Assembly (NCBI GenBank): GCA_947599875.1
Contig: CANQFV010000017.1
Coordinates: 1-52,674, forward strand
Reading direction: 5' to 3'
DNA from: an uncultured Oscillospiraceae bacterium
Lineage (GTDB): Bacteria > Bacillota > Clostridia > Oscillospirales > Oscillospiraceae
DNA: 52,674 nt
Shown: piece by piece, positions 8,845 through 17,140 of the stretch
Numbering within the stretch: position 1 is the stretch's first letter
How the letters are laid out: each line of letters begins with the position of its first letter
Position numbers and translations under genes: made by a program
Notes under the pieces: generated by a model
Told to the model about the DNA's origin: nothing
Seen by the model: the letters and a program-made list of their open reading frames with translations, nothing else
The model's database searches: none

Positions 8845-10340
8845 TTCCCCAGTCTCAACTCCACAACGCTGGCGGCGGGCATCTCGACTACGACGCCCTT
8901 GTCAGTCCCGGTGACGTTCCAATCGCGCTCCGTGACCTTGTCCTTGTCCTCAAAGGTGTTGTGGTCGTGGATATCCCCGGAGGCCACGATCTTGGACTCC
9001 AGCAGCTTCCCATACGCCCCGTCCGAGAGCTGGATGTCCACCTTCTCGGACTCGCTGGCGGAGAGGTTCACCAGAGTGACGGTAACAACGCCGTCCTTGA
9101 CGGAGACGGACTCCGTGATCTGAGGCAGGCCCTCCCCCACGGTCTTCACGCCGGAGAGCTGGCTCCGGACCAGGTCGCCGTCCTGATGGTGGCGGTACAT
9201 GTGCATCACATGATAGGTGGGGGTCAGGAGCATCTCCGGCCCCTCCGTGAGGATCACGGCCTGGAGGACGTTGACCATCTGGGCCAGGCACGCCATCTTC
9301 ACCCGGTCGGAGTGCTTGTTGAAGATGTTCAGGGTGATGCCGGCGATCAGGGCGTCCCGGACGGTGTTCTGCTGATAGAGGAAGCCCGGATTCGTCCCCG
9401 GCTCCACGGTGTACCAGCTGCCCCACTCGTCCACGCTCATGCCGATACGCTTCTCGGGGTCATACTCATCCATAATGCCCCCGTGGAGGTTGATCAGATC
9501 CTCCATATACATGGCCTTCTTCATGGTGGTGTAGAAGACCTTCTCATCGAACTCAGTGGCGCTGCCCTTCTTCTCCCAGCCCAGGGGGTGGACGTAGTAG
9601 TGCAGGCTCAGCGCGTCCATAAAGCCGTGGTGATGCTCCGGATGGGGAAGCTTGAAGCACGTCTCCATCACGCCCCTTGTCCAGAAGGCGTCGTCCACAT
9701 TGGCGCCGCAGCAGACCTTACGGATGGGGGCCGCCTTGTCGTAGTGGCGCACATACGTCTGATACCGGCGGTAGAGGTTGGCGTAATACTCCGGCGTCAT
9801 ATTGCCGCCGCAGCCCCAGTTCTCGTTGCCGACGCCGAAATAATCCACCTTCCAGGGTTCGGGGTGGCCGTTCCTGGCCCGCAGATCCGCCATCGGGGAC
9901 ACGCCGGGGAAGGTCATATACTCCACCCACTCGCTCATCTCCTGAACGGTGCCGGAGCCCACGTTGCCGTTGATATACGTCTTGCACCCGATCTGGCGGC
10001 AAAGCTCAAAGAACTCGTGGGTGCCGAAGGAGTTGTCCTCCATGACCCCGCCCCAGTGGGTGTTGATCATCTTTTTCCGGTTCTCCTTGGGGCCGATGCC
10101 GTCCTCCCAGTGGTACTCGTCGGCGAAGCAGCCGCCGGGCCAGCGGAGAACGGGGACCTTCAGCTCCCGCAGGGCCGCCACAACATCGGAGCGCATCCCG
10201 TTGACGTTGGGGATATCCGATTCCTCGCCCACATACAGCCCCTCGTAGATGCACCGTCCCAGATGCTCGGAGAAGTGACCGTAGACCTCGGGGTTGATGT
10301 GGCTCAGTTTTTCGTTTTCACAGATTTTCAGAGTTGCCAT
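8841..10340 (-). CDS. abfA: GH51 alpha-L-arabinofuranosidase
   Basis: Cytoplasmic retaining enzyme, 499 aa, that removes alpha-L-arabinofuranosyl units from imported arabino-oligosaccharides. The (beta/alpha)8 barrel carries the acid/base Glu173 in GVGNENWG and the nucleophile Glu305 in MSVDEWGSW; the N-terminal motif [10 protein letters not shown] and the barrel motif [15 protein letters not shown] are typical of the family. A beta-sandwich domain (about 390-499) completes it. Length is normal and there is no signal peptide. It starts 27 bases after the GH43 stop and overlaps the DUF6171 start by four bases, so it is within the operon. Confidence 0.96.
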   Translation of the reverse strand: MATLKICENEKLSHINPEVYGHFSEHLGRCIYEGLYVGEESDIPNVNGMRSDVVAALRELKVPVLRWPGGCFADEYHWEDGIGPKENRKKMINTHWGGVMEDNSFGTHEFFELCRQIGCKTYINGNVGSGTVQEMSEWVEYMTFPGVSPMADLRARNGHPEPWKVDYFGVGNENWGCGGNMTPEYYANLYRRYQTYVRHYDKAAPIRKVCCGANVDDAFWTRGVMETCFKLPHPEHHHGFMDALSLHYYVHPLGWEKKGSATEFDEKVFYTTMKKAMYMEDLINLHGGIMDEYDPEKRIGMSVDEWGSWYTVEPGTNPGFLYQQNTVRDALIAGITLNIFNKHSDRVKMACLAQMVNVLQAVILTEGPEMLLTPTYHVMHMYRHHQDGDLVRSQLSGVKTVGEGLPQITESVSVKDGVVTVTLVNLSASESEKVDIQLSDGAYGKLLESKIVASGDIHDHNTFEDKDKVTERDWNVTGTDKGVVVEMPAASVVELRLGK

Positions 10341-10367
10341 AGGGTAAAATCCTCACTGAATCTAAAA

Positions 10368-11324
10368 TTACAGCTCGTTATCGAAGCTGAAAATAGGCTT
10401 TTCGTCGTTCCAGTCGATGGGCTGGAGCATGGTGTGCCGGTTGGGGCTGTACAGGGGGTTGCCCACGATCTCCGCCTCCGTCCTGGCGTGGAAGACCAGG
10501 ATGTCGTTCCCCTCCTCGTCCTTGGTGAAGGAGTTGTGGCCGGGGCCGTATACGCCCTTCTCCAGATCGGTGCGCAAAACGGGCCAGCGCTCCTTCTTCC
10601 AGCTGAGGGGATCTAAGAGATCCGCGTCCTCGTCGGCGGTGAGCATCCCCATGCAGTAGTTGACGCCCGTGTCGCTGGCGGAGTAGGTCATATAAACCTT
10701 GCCGTTGCGCTTGATCACCGACGGCCCCTCGTTCACCCAGAAGCCGTGGCGCTCCCAGTCGTAGTCGGGGGTGGAGAGCATCACCTGGACGGTGTCCAGG
10801 GTGTAGCCGTTCTTCATCCTGGCGATGTACAGGTTGGAGACCTGCTTCCCCACGCCCACCTTTTCGGCCCAGACGTAATACCAAAAGCCGTTGCACTGGA
10901 AGACGGTAGCGTCCAGGGAAAAGGCCCGGAAGGAGAATTTGTCCTCCTTGGCGGGGCGCATCTTCCCCTTCTCCACCCAGGGGCCGGCGATGGGGTCGTC
11001 GCTCTGGCACTCCAGAACGTAGGGGCGGATGTGCCAGGGCTGGGTCTTCATGCCGCCGGAGTAGTAGATGTACCATTTGCCGAAGAGCTTGTGCAGCTCC
11101 GGCGCCCAGATGTGGAGACTCATAGGCCCGGACTCGTGGGCCCTCCACAAAACGTGTTCCTCCGCGTCGGGAAGCTCCGCCAGGTGCTGTGCCCGGCGCA
11201 GGACGATCTTGTCATAGCTGGGGACGGAGGCGGTGAAATAATAGTTGCCGGCCTCGTCCCGTGTCACAAAGGGATCCGCCCGCTGGGGGATCCAGGGTTT
11301 GTTGAATACCAGGTTCTTGTCCAT
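10368..11324 (-). CDS. Cytoplasmic GH43 (probable exo-alpha-1,5-L-arabinofuranosidase)
   Basis: Inverting five-bladed beta-propeller glycosidase, 318 aa. The three acidic residues are Asp17 (RADPF, general base), Asp138 (SLDATVF) and Glu199 (VNEGPSV, general acid). The opening ADPFV...YYFTASVPSYDKI resembles GH43 subfamily 26 exo-arabinofuranosidases; the subfamily call is tentative. No signal peptide. ATG at 11324 is preceded only by a weak site (AAAGGCAG); an in-frame extension to 11435 would cross the leader hairpins and is rejected. Its leader (11325-11466) holds three hairpins that separate it from the upstream LamG lipoprotein gene and probably lower its expression. Confidence 0.9.
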   Translation of the reverse strand: MDKNLVFNKPWIPQRADPFVTRDEAGNYYFTASVPSYDKIVLRRAQHLAELPDAEEHVLWRAHESGPMSLHIWAPELHKLFGKWYIYYSGGMKTQPWHIRPYVLECQSDDPIAGPWVEKGKMRPAKEDKFSFRAFSLDATVFQCNGFWYYVWAEKVGVGKQVSNLYIARMKNGYTLDTVQVMLSTPDYDWERHGFWVNEGPSVIKRNGKVYMTYSASDTGVNYCMGMLTADEDADLLDPLSWKKERWPVLRTDLEKGVYGPGHNSFTKDEEGNDILVFHARTEAEIVGNPLYSPNRHTMLQPIDWNDEKPIFSFDNEL

Positions 11325-11370
11325 AAAACTGCCTTTTTGACTTACAGAAGTGATTTGCGGCCCTTGCGTC

Positions 11371-11458
11371 CGCTTTTCCAGAGGGACGGCGCCCGTCCCC
11401 CTGGAAAAGCGGGGCTTCTTTTGGAAGCCCCGCAAGGCTTGCTGAGGGGTAACTCAGC
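11371..11458 (-). promoter_or_regulatory. Three consecutive hairpins between the LamG lipoprotein and GH43 genes
   Basis: GCTGAG-gggtaa-CTCAGC (11441-11458), GCGGGGCTTC-ttttg-GAAGCCCCGC (11409-11433) and a long stem with arms CGCTTTTCCAG and GGGACGG (11371-11411, one mismatch). On the minus strand the middle stem is followed by TTTT, so it can act as a partial terminator. Such arrays commonly raise expression of the upstream gene relative to downstream genes in an operon. Confidence 0.75.
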
Positions 11459-11466
11459 GGGGAAAA

Positions 11467-13110
11467 TTACTCAACGCTGAGCAGCTCGATGTAGGCGCCC
11501 TCGCCGCCGAAGAAGGCGTAGACAGGCGCGTCAGCGGCGACCTCGACTTTGGCGTTCAGAGGCATGTTGACCTTCTCGGTCATGACGGTTCCGTCAGCGC
11601 CGGTGAAGGTGTAGTCCATAGCCACCGTGGTGCCGGTGCGGGTCATGGTCAGGGTGACCTCGGCATCCGCCATCAGGTTCAGCCAGCTGGTCCAATCGTC
11701 GCCCCAGGAGTACTCATAGGTCAGATCGGGGATGGGGTTGACATCGCCGGCCCAGGCCCAGTTGTCGGGACGGACGACGGCGTACTCCACATAGCCCTCC
11801 AGATCGTTGGGGCCGACCTCAGCGGCATCCAGCTTGAGTCCGGTGAAGACGGTGCAGAAGTTCATGTAGTTGGCCTTGGCGCTGGAGTAGTTGTTGAGCT
11901 TGAAGGTCACAGCCTTGCCCTCGGGCAGCTCGTAGCTGGCGGTATGCTCAGTCCAGAAGGCCAGGGTGCGCTCGGGCGTGCCGAGAGCCGCAAGGGCGTT
12001 GGCGTCCACGGGGGCGGCGCCCAGGGTGTCGGGATCCACAGGCTCAACGGTCTCGCCTTCGCCGCCTTCGCCGCCCTCTTCACCGTCCACGGGGCCGGTG
12101 TACTCGGGGGCAGTGGAGTTGACGGAAGCATCGCCCAGCTGATAGAGGCTGAGAACCTGGCCGGCGGTCAGGGCCTCGTCATAGACATACATGTCGTCGA
12201 TGAATCCCTTGTAGCAGGCATCCCAGTAGTTGATGCCGATGTAGGCCTCAAGGCCGCGGACGGCGGTGTCGAGATGCTGGAAGATCTCGGGGGCAACGCC
12301 CTGATAGAACTGGTTCTCGGCGTTGGCGTCGAACATCAGGTTGCCGTTGACATAGAGCTTGCAGCCGATGCGCTCCATGCCGTCGTCGGCGGTGTAACGG
12401 ACACCGTCAACAACGATGGCCACATGGGCCCATTCCTTCTTGCCGTAGACGGCATCGGGGCCGATCCAGGGCCACACGCCGTTAGCAGCGATGTTGGTGC
12501 TGATGGAGGAGTTGCGGTTCCACACGGTGGGGGTCAGGGAGGCGCCGTCAGTGCCCCAGGCGCTCTGGCAGATGTTGAACCAAGCGACGGCGGTGGCGGG
12601 GTCGGCGCTGTCGGCCATGCCGAGGTTGCGGCCCATCTGGACGATAGGCCCAAGGCTGATGAACCGGTCGCCGTTGTACCAGAAGGCGATGGTGTAGCTG
12701 TCATCGGTGGGGGCGGTCATGTCCAGCTTGATGCCGTACTTGCCGTCCAGATACACGGCCTTGCCCACAGGGCCGTCGGCGGTCATGATCTCGTGCTTGG
12801 ATTCGGCGATGTCATAGGTGGCGCCGGTCAGCTCGCCGTCCGCGGGCTTGGGAGCCTGCCAGACGGCGGTGAGGCCGTCGGTGGACTCGAAATCCCAGTG
12901 GTTCAGGGCGGTGGCGGGCAGCTCCTCAGGAGTCACCTCTACAGGGGGATTCTCCTCCTCGCCGGGATTCTCCTCGGGGGGATTCTCCTGCCCGCCGGGG
13001 TTCTCCTCGGGAGGATTATCTTCTTGGTCGTTGGGCTTCTTGTCGTTGTTGCAGGCGGCCAGGGCAAACACCATGACAAGCGCCAGCAAAAGTGCTATAA
13101 GCTTCTTCAT
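11467..13110 (-). CDS. LamG/concanavalin-like surface lipoprotein, probable glycan-binding
   Basis: Secreted lipoprotein of 547 aa. The signal peptide ends in the lipobox LAAC (Cys20), followed by an acidic, Pro/Glu/Asn-rich linker with repeated ENPGE/NPPEEN units (about 22-62) that would hold the domain away from the membrane. Residues about 70-325 form a LamG/concanavalin A-like domain (YTIAFWYNGDR, WAHVAIVVDG, GCKLYVNGNLM, GFIDDMYVYDEALT). A second acidic linker near 335-355 leads to a C-terminal region of about 180 residues that I do not recognise. There are no glycosidase catalytic motifs. In an operon with arabinan importers it most likely captures polysaccharide at the surface. ATG has AAAGGAAGGAG upstream. 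Confidence 0.85.
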   Translation of the reverse strand: MKKLIALLLALVMVFALAACNNDKKPNDQEDNPPEENPGGQENPPEENPGEEENPPVEVTPEELPATALNHWDFESTDGLTAVWQAPKPADGELTGATYDIAESKHEIMTADGPVGKAVYLDGKYGIKLDMTAPTDDSYTIAFWYNGDRFISLGPIVQMGRNLGMADSADPATAVAWFNICQSAWGTDGASLTPTVWNRNSSISTNIAANGVWPWIGPDAVYGKKEWAHVAIVVDGVRYTADDGMERIGCKLYVNGNLMFDANAENQFYQGVAPEIFQHLDTAVRGLEAYIGINYWDACYKGFIDDMYVYDEALTAGQVLSLYQLGDASVNSTAPEYTGPVDGEEGGEGGEGETVEPVDPDTLGAAPVDANALAALGTPERTLAFWTEHTASYELPEGKAVTFKLNNYSSAKANYMNFCTVFTGLKLDAAEVGPNDLEGYVEYAVVRPDNWAWAGDVNPIPDLTYEYSWGDDWTSWLNLMADAEVTLTMTRTGTTVAMDYTFTGADGTVMTEKVNMPLNAKVEVAADAPVYAFFGGEGAYIELLSVE

Positions 13111-13144
13111 CTTAGTCTCCTTCCTTTTTTAGGAAATTTATTTA

Positions 13145-13228
13145 TTCCGCTGACGGCGGAAATTTTTTTCCGTTGGCGGCGGAAATTTATTCCGCTGTTT
13201 GTGGAAATTTATCCCGCTGTCCGCGGAA
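13145..13228 (-). repeat. Four tandem 17-nt hairpins (22-23 bp period) in an operon leader
   Basis: Units at 13145-13161, 13168-13184, 13190-13206 and 13212-13228 follow TTCCGC-N5-GCGGAA with small changes and are joined by AATTTA(T)-type spacers. In the third, G-T pairing replaces G-C on one side; the fourth starts TCCCGC. They sit 35 bases before the ATG of the LamG lipoprotein gene, in its leader. The array could be a protein-binding mRNA element or slow transcription; a CRISPR is excluded by the short period. Confidence 0.8.
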
Positions 13229-13264
13229 GAAATACAAGTGAATGAAACCTCTGCTTTTCGGGGT

Positions 13265-13293
13265 GCCTCCCCCTCTTATCCCGAGGGGGAGGC
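13265..13293 (-). terminator. Strong hairpin after the second sugar-binding protein gene
   Basis: GCCTCCCCCT (13265-13274) pairs with AGGGGGAGGC (13284-13293) with a 9-base loop, 15 bases after the stop at 13309. There is no T-run on the minus strand, so it is probably a 3' stabilising hairpin or partial attenuator, as often found after importer binding-protein genes. Confidence 0.7.
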
Positions 13294-13308
13294 GGAATTC
13301 AGGTCAAA

Positions 13309-14913
13309 TCAGGTAACGGCGTTGGCCGCCTGCATCGCAGTGTACTCCGCGATCTCATCCTCGCTGAGGACGTTGTAGCCGCTGGGCCCGAAGTACTCCA
13401 GCATGGCGGTGGCGTGGTAGTAGTTGAACTGGCGGGTGGCCTCGTCCACATAGTCGGCGGCAGCAGCGGTGCCCTGGTCAACAAGGGTGTGGATATCGAT
13501 CTTGTTGAAGTACTCTTCGCAGGCGTTGTGATAGCCGGCGATGGAGACCCAGCCGTAGGGGATGGGCCTCATGCAGGAGGCGAAGAAGCTCTCCCAGTGT
13601 TCCCTATGCTCTTCGTCCATGTCCCTGCAGTACATGTCGAGATAGGCGTCCCAGACGCCCTGGTCGGTGGTGAGGGGCACAGGCATAAAGTCGGCGCGCA
13701 GGGGGTTGCCGGAGTCGTTGACGATGGTGTCGTCGTTGTACAGGGCAATACGGGCATACCAGCCGTCGATGCCGAAGGTCATGAACTTCAGCAGCTCATA
13801 GGCCTCGCGGGGATACTTGGTGGCGCTGGAGACGCCGCCGAAGTCCATCGTGGCGATGGTGTTGTGCAGCTTGTTGGCGTCCTCCTCCGTGACGGCGGGA
13901 ATGACGTAGGGGACGATATCCAGGTTGTAAAGATCCATGTTGCTCTTGCCCTCGGAGTCCTTGAGCAGCCACAGGTTCTGATAGGTCCAGAAGGACTCGG
14001 TGAAGAGGGCAACGTGGCCGGAGAAGCCGCACCACGCCGCGGGATCGCCCAGCCACTCCTCATTCTCCAGAGTGTCTCGGTCGGGGGCAAGATAGCCGTT
14101 GACGCGAAGGTTGCCGCCCTCCTGCTCGCCCACAGCCCAGGCGGACAGGTCAAAGTCCTTGCCGTCGAAGCCGAACTCGCCGATGATGTCGCCGCCGGCG
14201 GCGATGCCGTACAGGGAGTCAAGACGGTTCTGCTCCGTGAAGCAGCCGAAATACCGGGTTCCGTCAAGGGTGTCGGGCTGCTTGCCGGCCTTGATGATGT
14301 CGATCATCTCAGACCATTTCCAGTTCTGATCGGGGATGGCGATGGACAGCTTCTTCAGCACGTTGCGGTCAACGCCGATGGCGTTGGGGAAGAACTTCAT
14401 GGGGACGGCATAGCGGTGGCCCTCCAGGCCGTAGCAGCCGATCCCGGCCTCGTTGATGGTGGCGGCCAGGTTGGCGGTCTCATCGTCGGAGTCAAAGTAC
14501 TTGGCAATGTCCAGGAAGATCCTGTTGGACAGAGCAAAGTCGGCGTCGGTGGTCATGACCACGTCCGGAGTCTGCTTGTTATTGATCAGGGTGCTGAGGG
14601 TGGTGTTGTATGTACCGGAATCCTCAAAGGTCACGTCAACATGGATGTTGGGGTAGATCTTCTCGAAAACCTTCGCCAGCTCCTCGGTGGTCTTCTTACT
14701 GTCAAAGTTGAAATAGCGGAGAGTGATCTCCTGGTCAGTCATGTTCTTGTACTTCTTGAACTGATGATCGAAGCCATCGATGCTGACAAGCTCGTACTCG
14801 CCGCACTCGTCGGCGCCCACATAGTTGCCGGAACCTCCGCCGCCGTTGCACCCGGCGAGGACGCCCACCAGCATGAGGGCCGCGAGACAAAGTGCCATTA
14901 TCTTCTTTTTCAT
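13309..14913 (-). CDS. Sugar ABC importer substrate-binding lipoprotein (SBP-B)
   Basis: Extracellular solute-binding protein, 534 aa. The signal peptide MKKKIMALCLAALMLVGVLAGC ends in a lipobox (LAGC), so it is anchored to the outer face of the membrane. The body has the family-1 binding-protein pattern (ELAKVFEKIYPNIHVDVTF, TPDVVMTTDADFALS, YAVPMKFFPNAIGVDRNVL). It is larger than the usual ~430 aa. The start at 14913 lies after GGAGG; the upstream in-frame ATG at 14925 overlaps that site. It follows permeases B1/B2 and should be their receptor, with an arabino-oligosaccharide as likely ligand (inference from context). A promoter-like region and dyad precede it, and strong hairpins flank it. 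Confidence 0.92.
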   Translation of the reverse strand: MKKKIMALCLAALMLVGVLAGCNGGGGSGNYVGADECGEYELVSIDGFDHQFKKYKNMTDQEITLRYFNFDSKKTTEELAKVFEKIYPNIHVDVTFEDSGTYNTTLSTLINNKQTPDVVMTTDADFALSNRIFLDIAKYFDSDDETANLAATINEAGIGCYGLEGHRYAVPMKFFPNAIGVDRNVLKKLSIAIPDQNWKWSEMIDIIKAGKQPDTLDGTRYFGCFTEQNRLDSLYGIAAGGDIIGEFGFDGKDFDLSAWAVGEQEGGNLRVNGYLAPDRDTLENEEWLGDPAAWCGFSGHVALFTESFWTYQNLWLLKDSEGKSNMDLYNLDIVPYVIPAVTEEDANKLHNTIATMDFGGVSSATKYPREAYELLKFMTFGIDGWYARIALYNDDTIVNDSGNPLRADFMPVPLTTDQGVWDAYLDMYCRDMDEEHREHWESFFASCMRPIPYGWVSIAGYHNACEEYFNKIDIHTLVDQGTAAAADYVDEATRQFNYYHATAMLEYFGPSGYNVLSEDEIAEYTAMQAANAVT

Positions 14914-14940
14914 GTTTGCCTCCATTTTTTAAATATTTTG

Positions 14941-15000
14941 ACAGGTGATTGGCCTGTTCAATACAACAAGATTTATACCACAATTTTCGCGATTTGTACA
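14941..15000 (-). promoter_or_regulatory. Internal promoter and dyad upstream of SBP-B
   Basis: On the minus strand TGTACA (14995-15000) and TATAAA (14972-14977) are 17 bases apart. Downstream of the predicted transcription start lies ACAGG-N7-CCTGT (14941-14957), similar to the dyad in the pepC promoter. The binding-protein gene can therefore probably be transcribed separately from the rest of the operon. Confidence 0.5.
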
Positions 15001-15043
15001 GTGCTTCTAAAATATTTCACACTTTTTTAAATGGGGGTCTCCC

Positions 15044-15071
15044 CTCCCCGGAGGGAGATCCCACCGGGGAG
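15044..15071 (-). terminator. GC-rich hairpin after permease B2
   Basis: CTCCCCGG (15044-15051) pairs with CCGGGGAG (15064-15071), 17 bases after the permease stop. No T-run follows on the minus strand; it may stabilise or partly attenuate the transcript before SBP-B. Confidence 0.55.
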
Positions 15072-15088
15072 AGCAGCACTTTGGAGAA

Positions 15089-16129
15089 TTATTCGCCGGT
15101 AATACCGGTGCGGTCGATGGACTCCACGAACTGCTTCTGGAGTACGAAGTACAGGAGCAGCAGCGGGAGGATGGACAGCATCGTGCCGGCCATGCTGATG
15201 GACTCGTTCAGGGTGGGCACGCCCGCGGCCGCGCCGGAGGTCTGCTGATAGCTGCTGAAGTTATCGGCAAAGTTCTGGAGCTGGATGACCAGGGTGGTCC
15301 ATTTGGAGTCCCCGTAGACGCCGTGGACGTACAGGTTGGTGAGGTACGCCTCGTTCCAGTACCACACGAAGGAGAACAGACCCACGGTGATAAAGGCGGG
15401 CTTGGCGCTGGGCAGGGCCACCTTGTAGAAGGACTCGAAGTAGCCCGCGCCGTCGATCTTGGACGCCTCGATCAGCACCTTGGGGATCTGGCGGAAGAAC
15501 TGCCAGAAGATCAGGATGAAGATGGGGGCGTTGATGCCCTGCGCCAGGATAGCCGGCAGGATGAAGGCCCACAGCGTGTTCAGGATCTTGAGGTTGGAGT
15601 AAAGCACATAGGTGGGGATCATGGTGATCTGGCTGGGAAGCACAAAGGTCAGGATGATGATGCCCATGCAGATGCCCTTACCCTTGAAGTTGAACCGCGC
15701 CAGGCCGTAGCCCACGATGGAGCAGGACACCAGGTTGCAAAGGGTCGGGACGCCGGCGATGATGATGCTCTGAAGCAGGGACATCCAGAAATTCATACTG
15801 GCGGCGGCCTGCTTGTAGTTTGCGAAGTTCATGGAGCTGGGGATCCACTTGATGGAGGAGTCCAGCAGGTCATCCAGCGACATAAAGCTGGCGGAAACCA
15901 TGTGGAGGATCGGGTAGATGTAGATGAACCCGATGCAGATCAGGAGCGCGTAGACCAGGAACTGCTTTAAAAAGCCCTCCTTGTCCTTTGTGCCCATCAG
16001 GAACCGGCGAACCTTATCCTTGGTGATCTTCTTATACCAGGGCTTCTTATTGGGATCAGTAATCCTCTCGGCTCGTGGTGCGCGAGGTGATCTTGCCTTG
16101 CTTCCTCTGGCGGTCAATACGCTTTGCAT
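15089..16129 (-). CDS. Sugar ABC importer permease B2 (MsmG/MalG type)
   Basis: Integral membrane permease of about 346 aa with six predicted helices. The cytoplasmic EAA loop that docks the ATPase is clear: IEASKIDGAGYFESFYKVAL. Before the first helix (QFLVYALLICIGFIYIYPIL) there is an unusually long basic N-terminal segment of about 75 residues. The start at 16129 is chosen because AAAGGAGG lies about ten bases upstream; it makes the gene overlap permease B1 by 74 bases in another frame. A later Met (15997) has no ribosome site. It pairs with permease B1 and SBP-B; energy presumably comes from MsmK. Confidence 0.9.
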   Translation of the reverse strand: MQSVLTARGSKARSPRAPRAERITDPNKKPWYKKITKDKVRRFLMGTKDKEGFLKQFLVYALLICIGFIYIYPILHMVSASFMSLDDLLDSSIKWIPSSMNFANYKQAAASMNFWMSLLQSIIIAGVPTLCNLVSCSIVGYGLARFNFKGKGICMGIIILTFVLPSQITMIPTYVLYSNLKILNTLWAFILPAILAQGINAPIFILIFWQFFRQIPKVLIEASKIDGAGYFESFYKVALPSAKPAFITVGLFSFVWYWNEAYLTNLYVHGVYGDSKWTTLVIQLQNFADNFSSYQQTSGAAAGVPTLNESISMAGTMLSILPLLLLYFVLQKQFVESIDRTGITGE

Positions 16130-17138
16130 TACGGACGTTCCTCCTTTCGATCTTTTTACGGTTGCGGGCTTCGCGCTTGGCGGCCTTCTTGGCGCGCTTG
16201 ACCTGCTTCTCATAAGCATCCTTGCGGGTCATCAGCAGCAGGGCGAAGAGGCCAACCATCAGCAGCACCACGATGGAGTACATCCAGGCCATAGCGGCGG
16301 CGTAGCCGTAGCCGCGGCCCGGGGCGCCGGAGAACATGGAGTCCTCGATAAGCCCGATAATGGGGTTCTGGTCGTTGTTGGAGGTGAACACCACCGTGTA
16401 GACCACGTTCAGCAGAATCATGGGCTTCAGATTAGGCAGGGTGATTTTCCAGAAGCACTCCCACCCGGAGCCGCCGTCGATCTTGGCGGCCTCGTACATG
16501 GATTTGTCGATCTTCTGCAAGCCCGACAGGAAGATCAGGATCTGAACGCCGGAATACCACAGCGTCATGATCATGTTGTTGAACAGGTCTGAGATTGGCT
16601 CCGCCAGCATCTTCGGCAGAACGCTGCTGATGTTGTTCGTCAGCGCCGTCATGTCGATGGCGGAGATGGAGCCTGCGCCCTCGGCGTTCAGCTGGCCCAG
16701 GATCGGCCCGCTGACGATGATCACGGGCAGGAAGAAGATCACGCGGAAGAATCCTTTTCCTTTGATTTTCATGTTCAGCATCAGGGCGATGATCAACGCG
16801 AAGACCACGATAATGGGTACCGACAGAAGCGTGCTTGTCAGGTAGTCCACCAACTGCACAATGAAGTCGGGGTCCTGCAGGAGGATGTCCGTAAAGTTCT
16901 TGAAACCGTAATAGGTGAAATCACGGCCCATAGGGGTGATCTTGATCTGGTTCAGGGCGTACCAGAAGGAGTTGATCAAGGGGTAGGCCAGGAACACGGC
17001 CGCGCCAATGAACCAGGGGATCATGAAGAAGTAACCCTTGTGGGCGTCCCGCTTCTCCAGCTTCCCGGATTGCAGGTGCTTCAGACGTTCTTTGAGGGCT
17101 TTTTTCTCCTCACGGGTCATTTTTTTCGTTTCTTCCAT
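16056..17138 (-). CDS. Sugar ABC importer permease B1 (MsmF/MalF type)
   Basis: Integral membrane permease of about 360 aa. A charged N-terminal tail (KKMTREEKKALKERL) precedes the first helix (GYFFMIPWFIGAAVFLAYPL). The EAA loop YEAAKIDGGSGWECFWKITL is present. The C-terminus carries a highly basic tail of about 50 residues (KRAKKAAKREARNRKK and on), unusual for the family; it contains the ribosome site and start of permease B2. ATG at 17138 starts two bases after the DUF5696 stop, with AGGTGAG at good spacing; a GTG at 17144 is the alternative. Confidence 0.92.
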   Translation of the reverse strand: MEETKKMTREEKKALKERLKHLQSGKLEKRDAHKGYFFMIPWFIGAAVFLAYPLINSFWYALNQIKITPMGRDFTYYGFKNFTDILLQDPDFIVQLVDYLTSTLLSVPIIVVFALIIALMLNMKIKGKGFFRVIFFLPVIIVSGPILGQLNAEGAGSISAIDMTALTNNISSVLPKMLAEPISDLFNNMIMTLWYSGVQILIFLSGLQKIDKSMYEAAKIDGGSGWECFWKITLPNLKPMILLNVVYTVVFTSNNDQNPIIGLIEDSMFSGAPGRGYGYAAAMAWMYSIVVLLMVGLFALLLMTRKDAYEKQVKRAKKAAKREARNRKKIERRNVRNAKRIDRQRKQGKITSRTTSREDY

Positions 17139-17140
17139 CG

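Noticed and set aside
13145-13228. Possible CRISPR array
   Set aside because: The period is only 22-23 bp, the linkers are near-identical AT runs rather than unique 30-bp spacers, and no cas genes are present.
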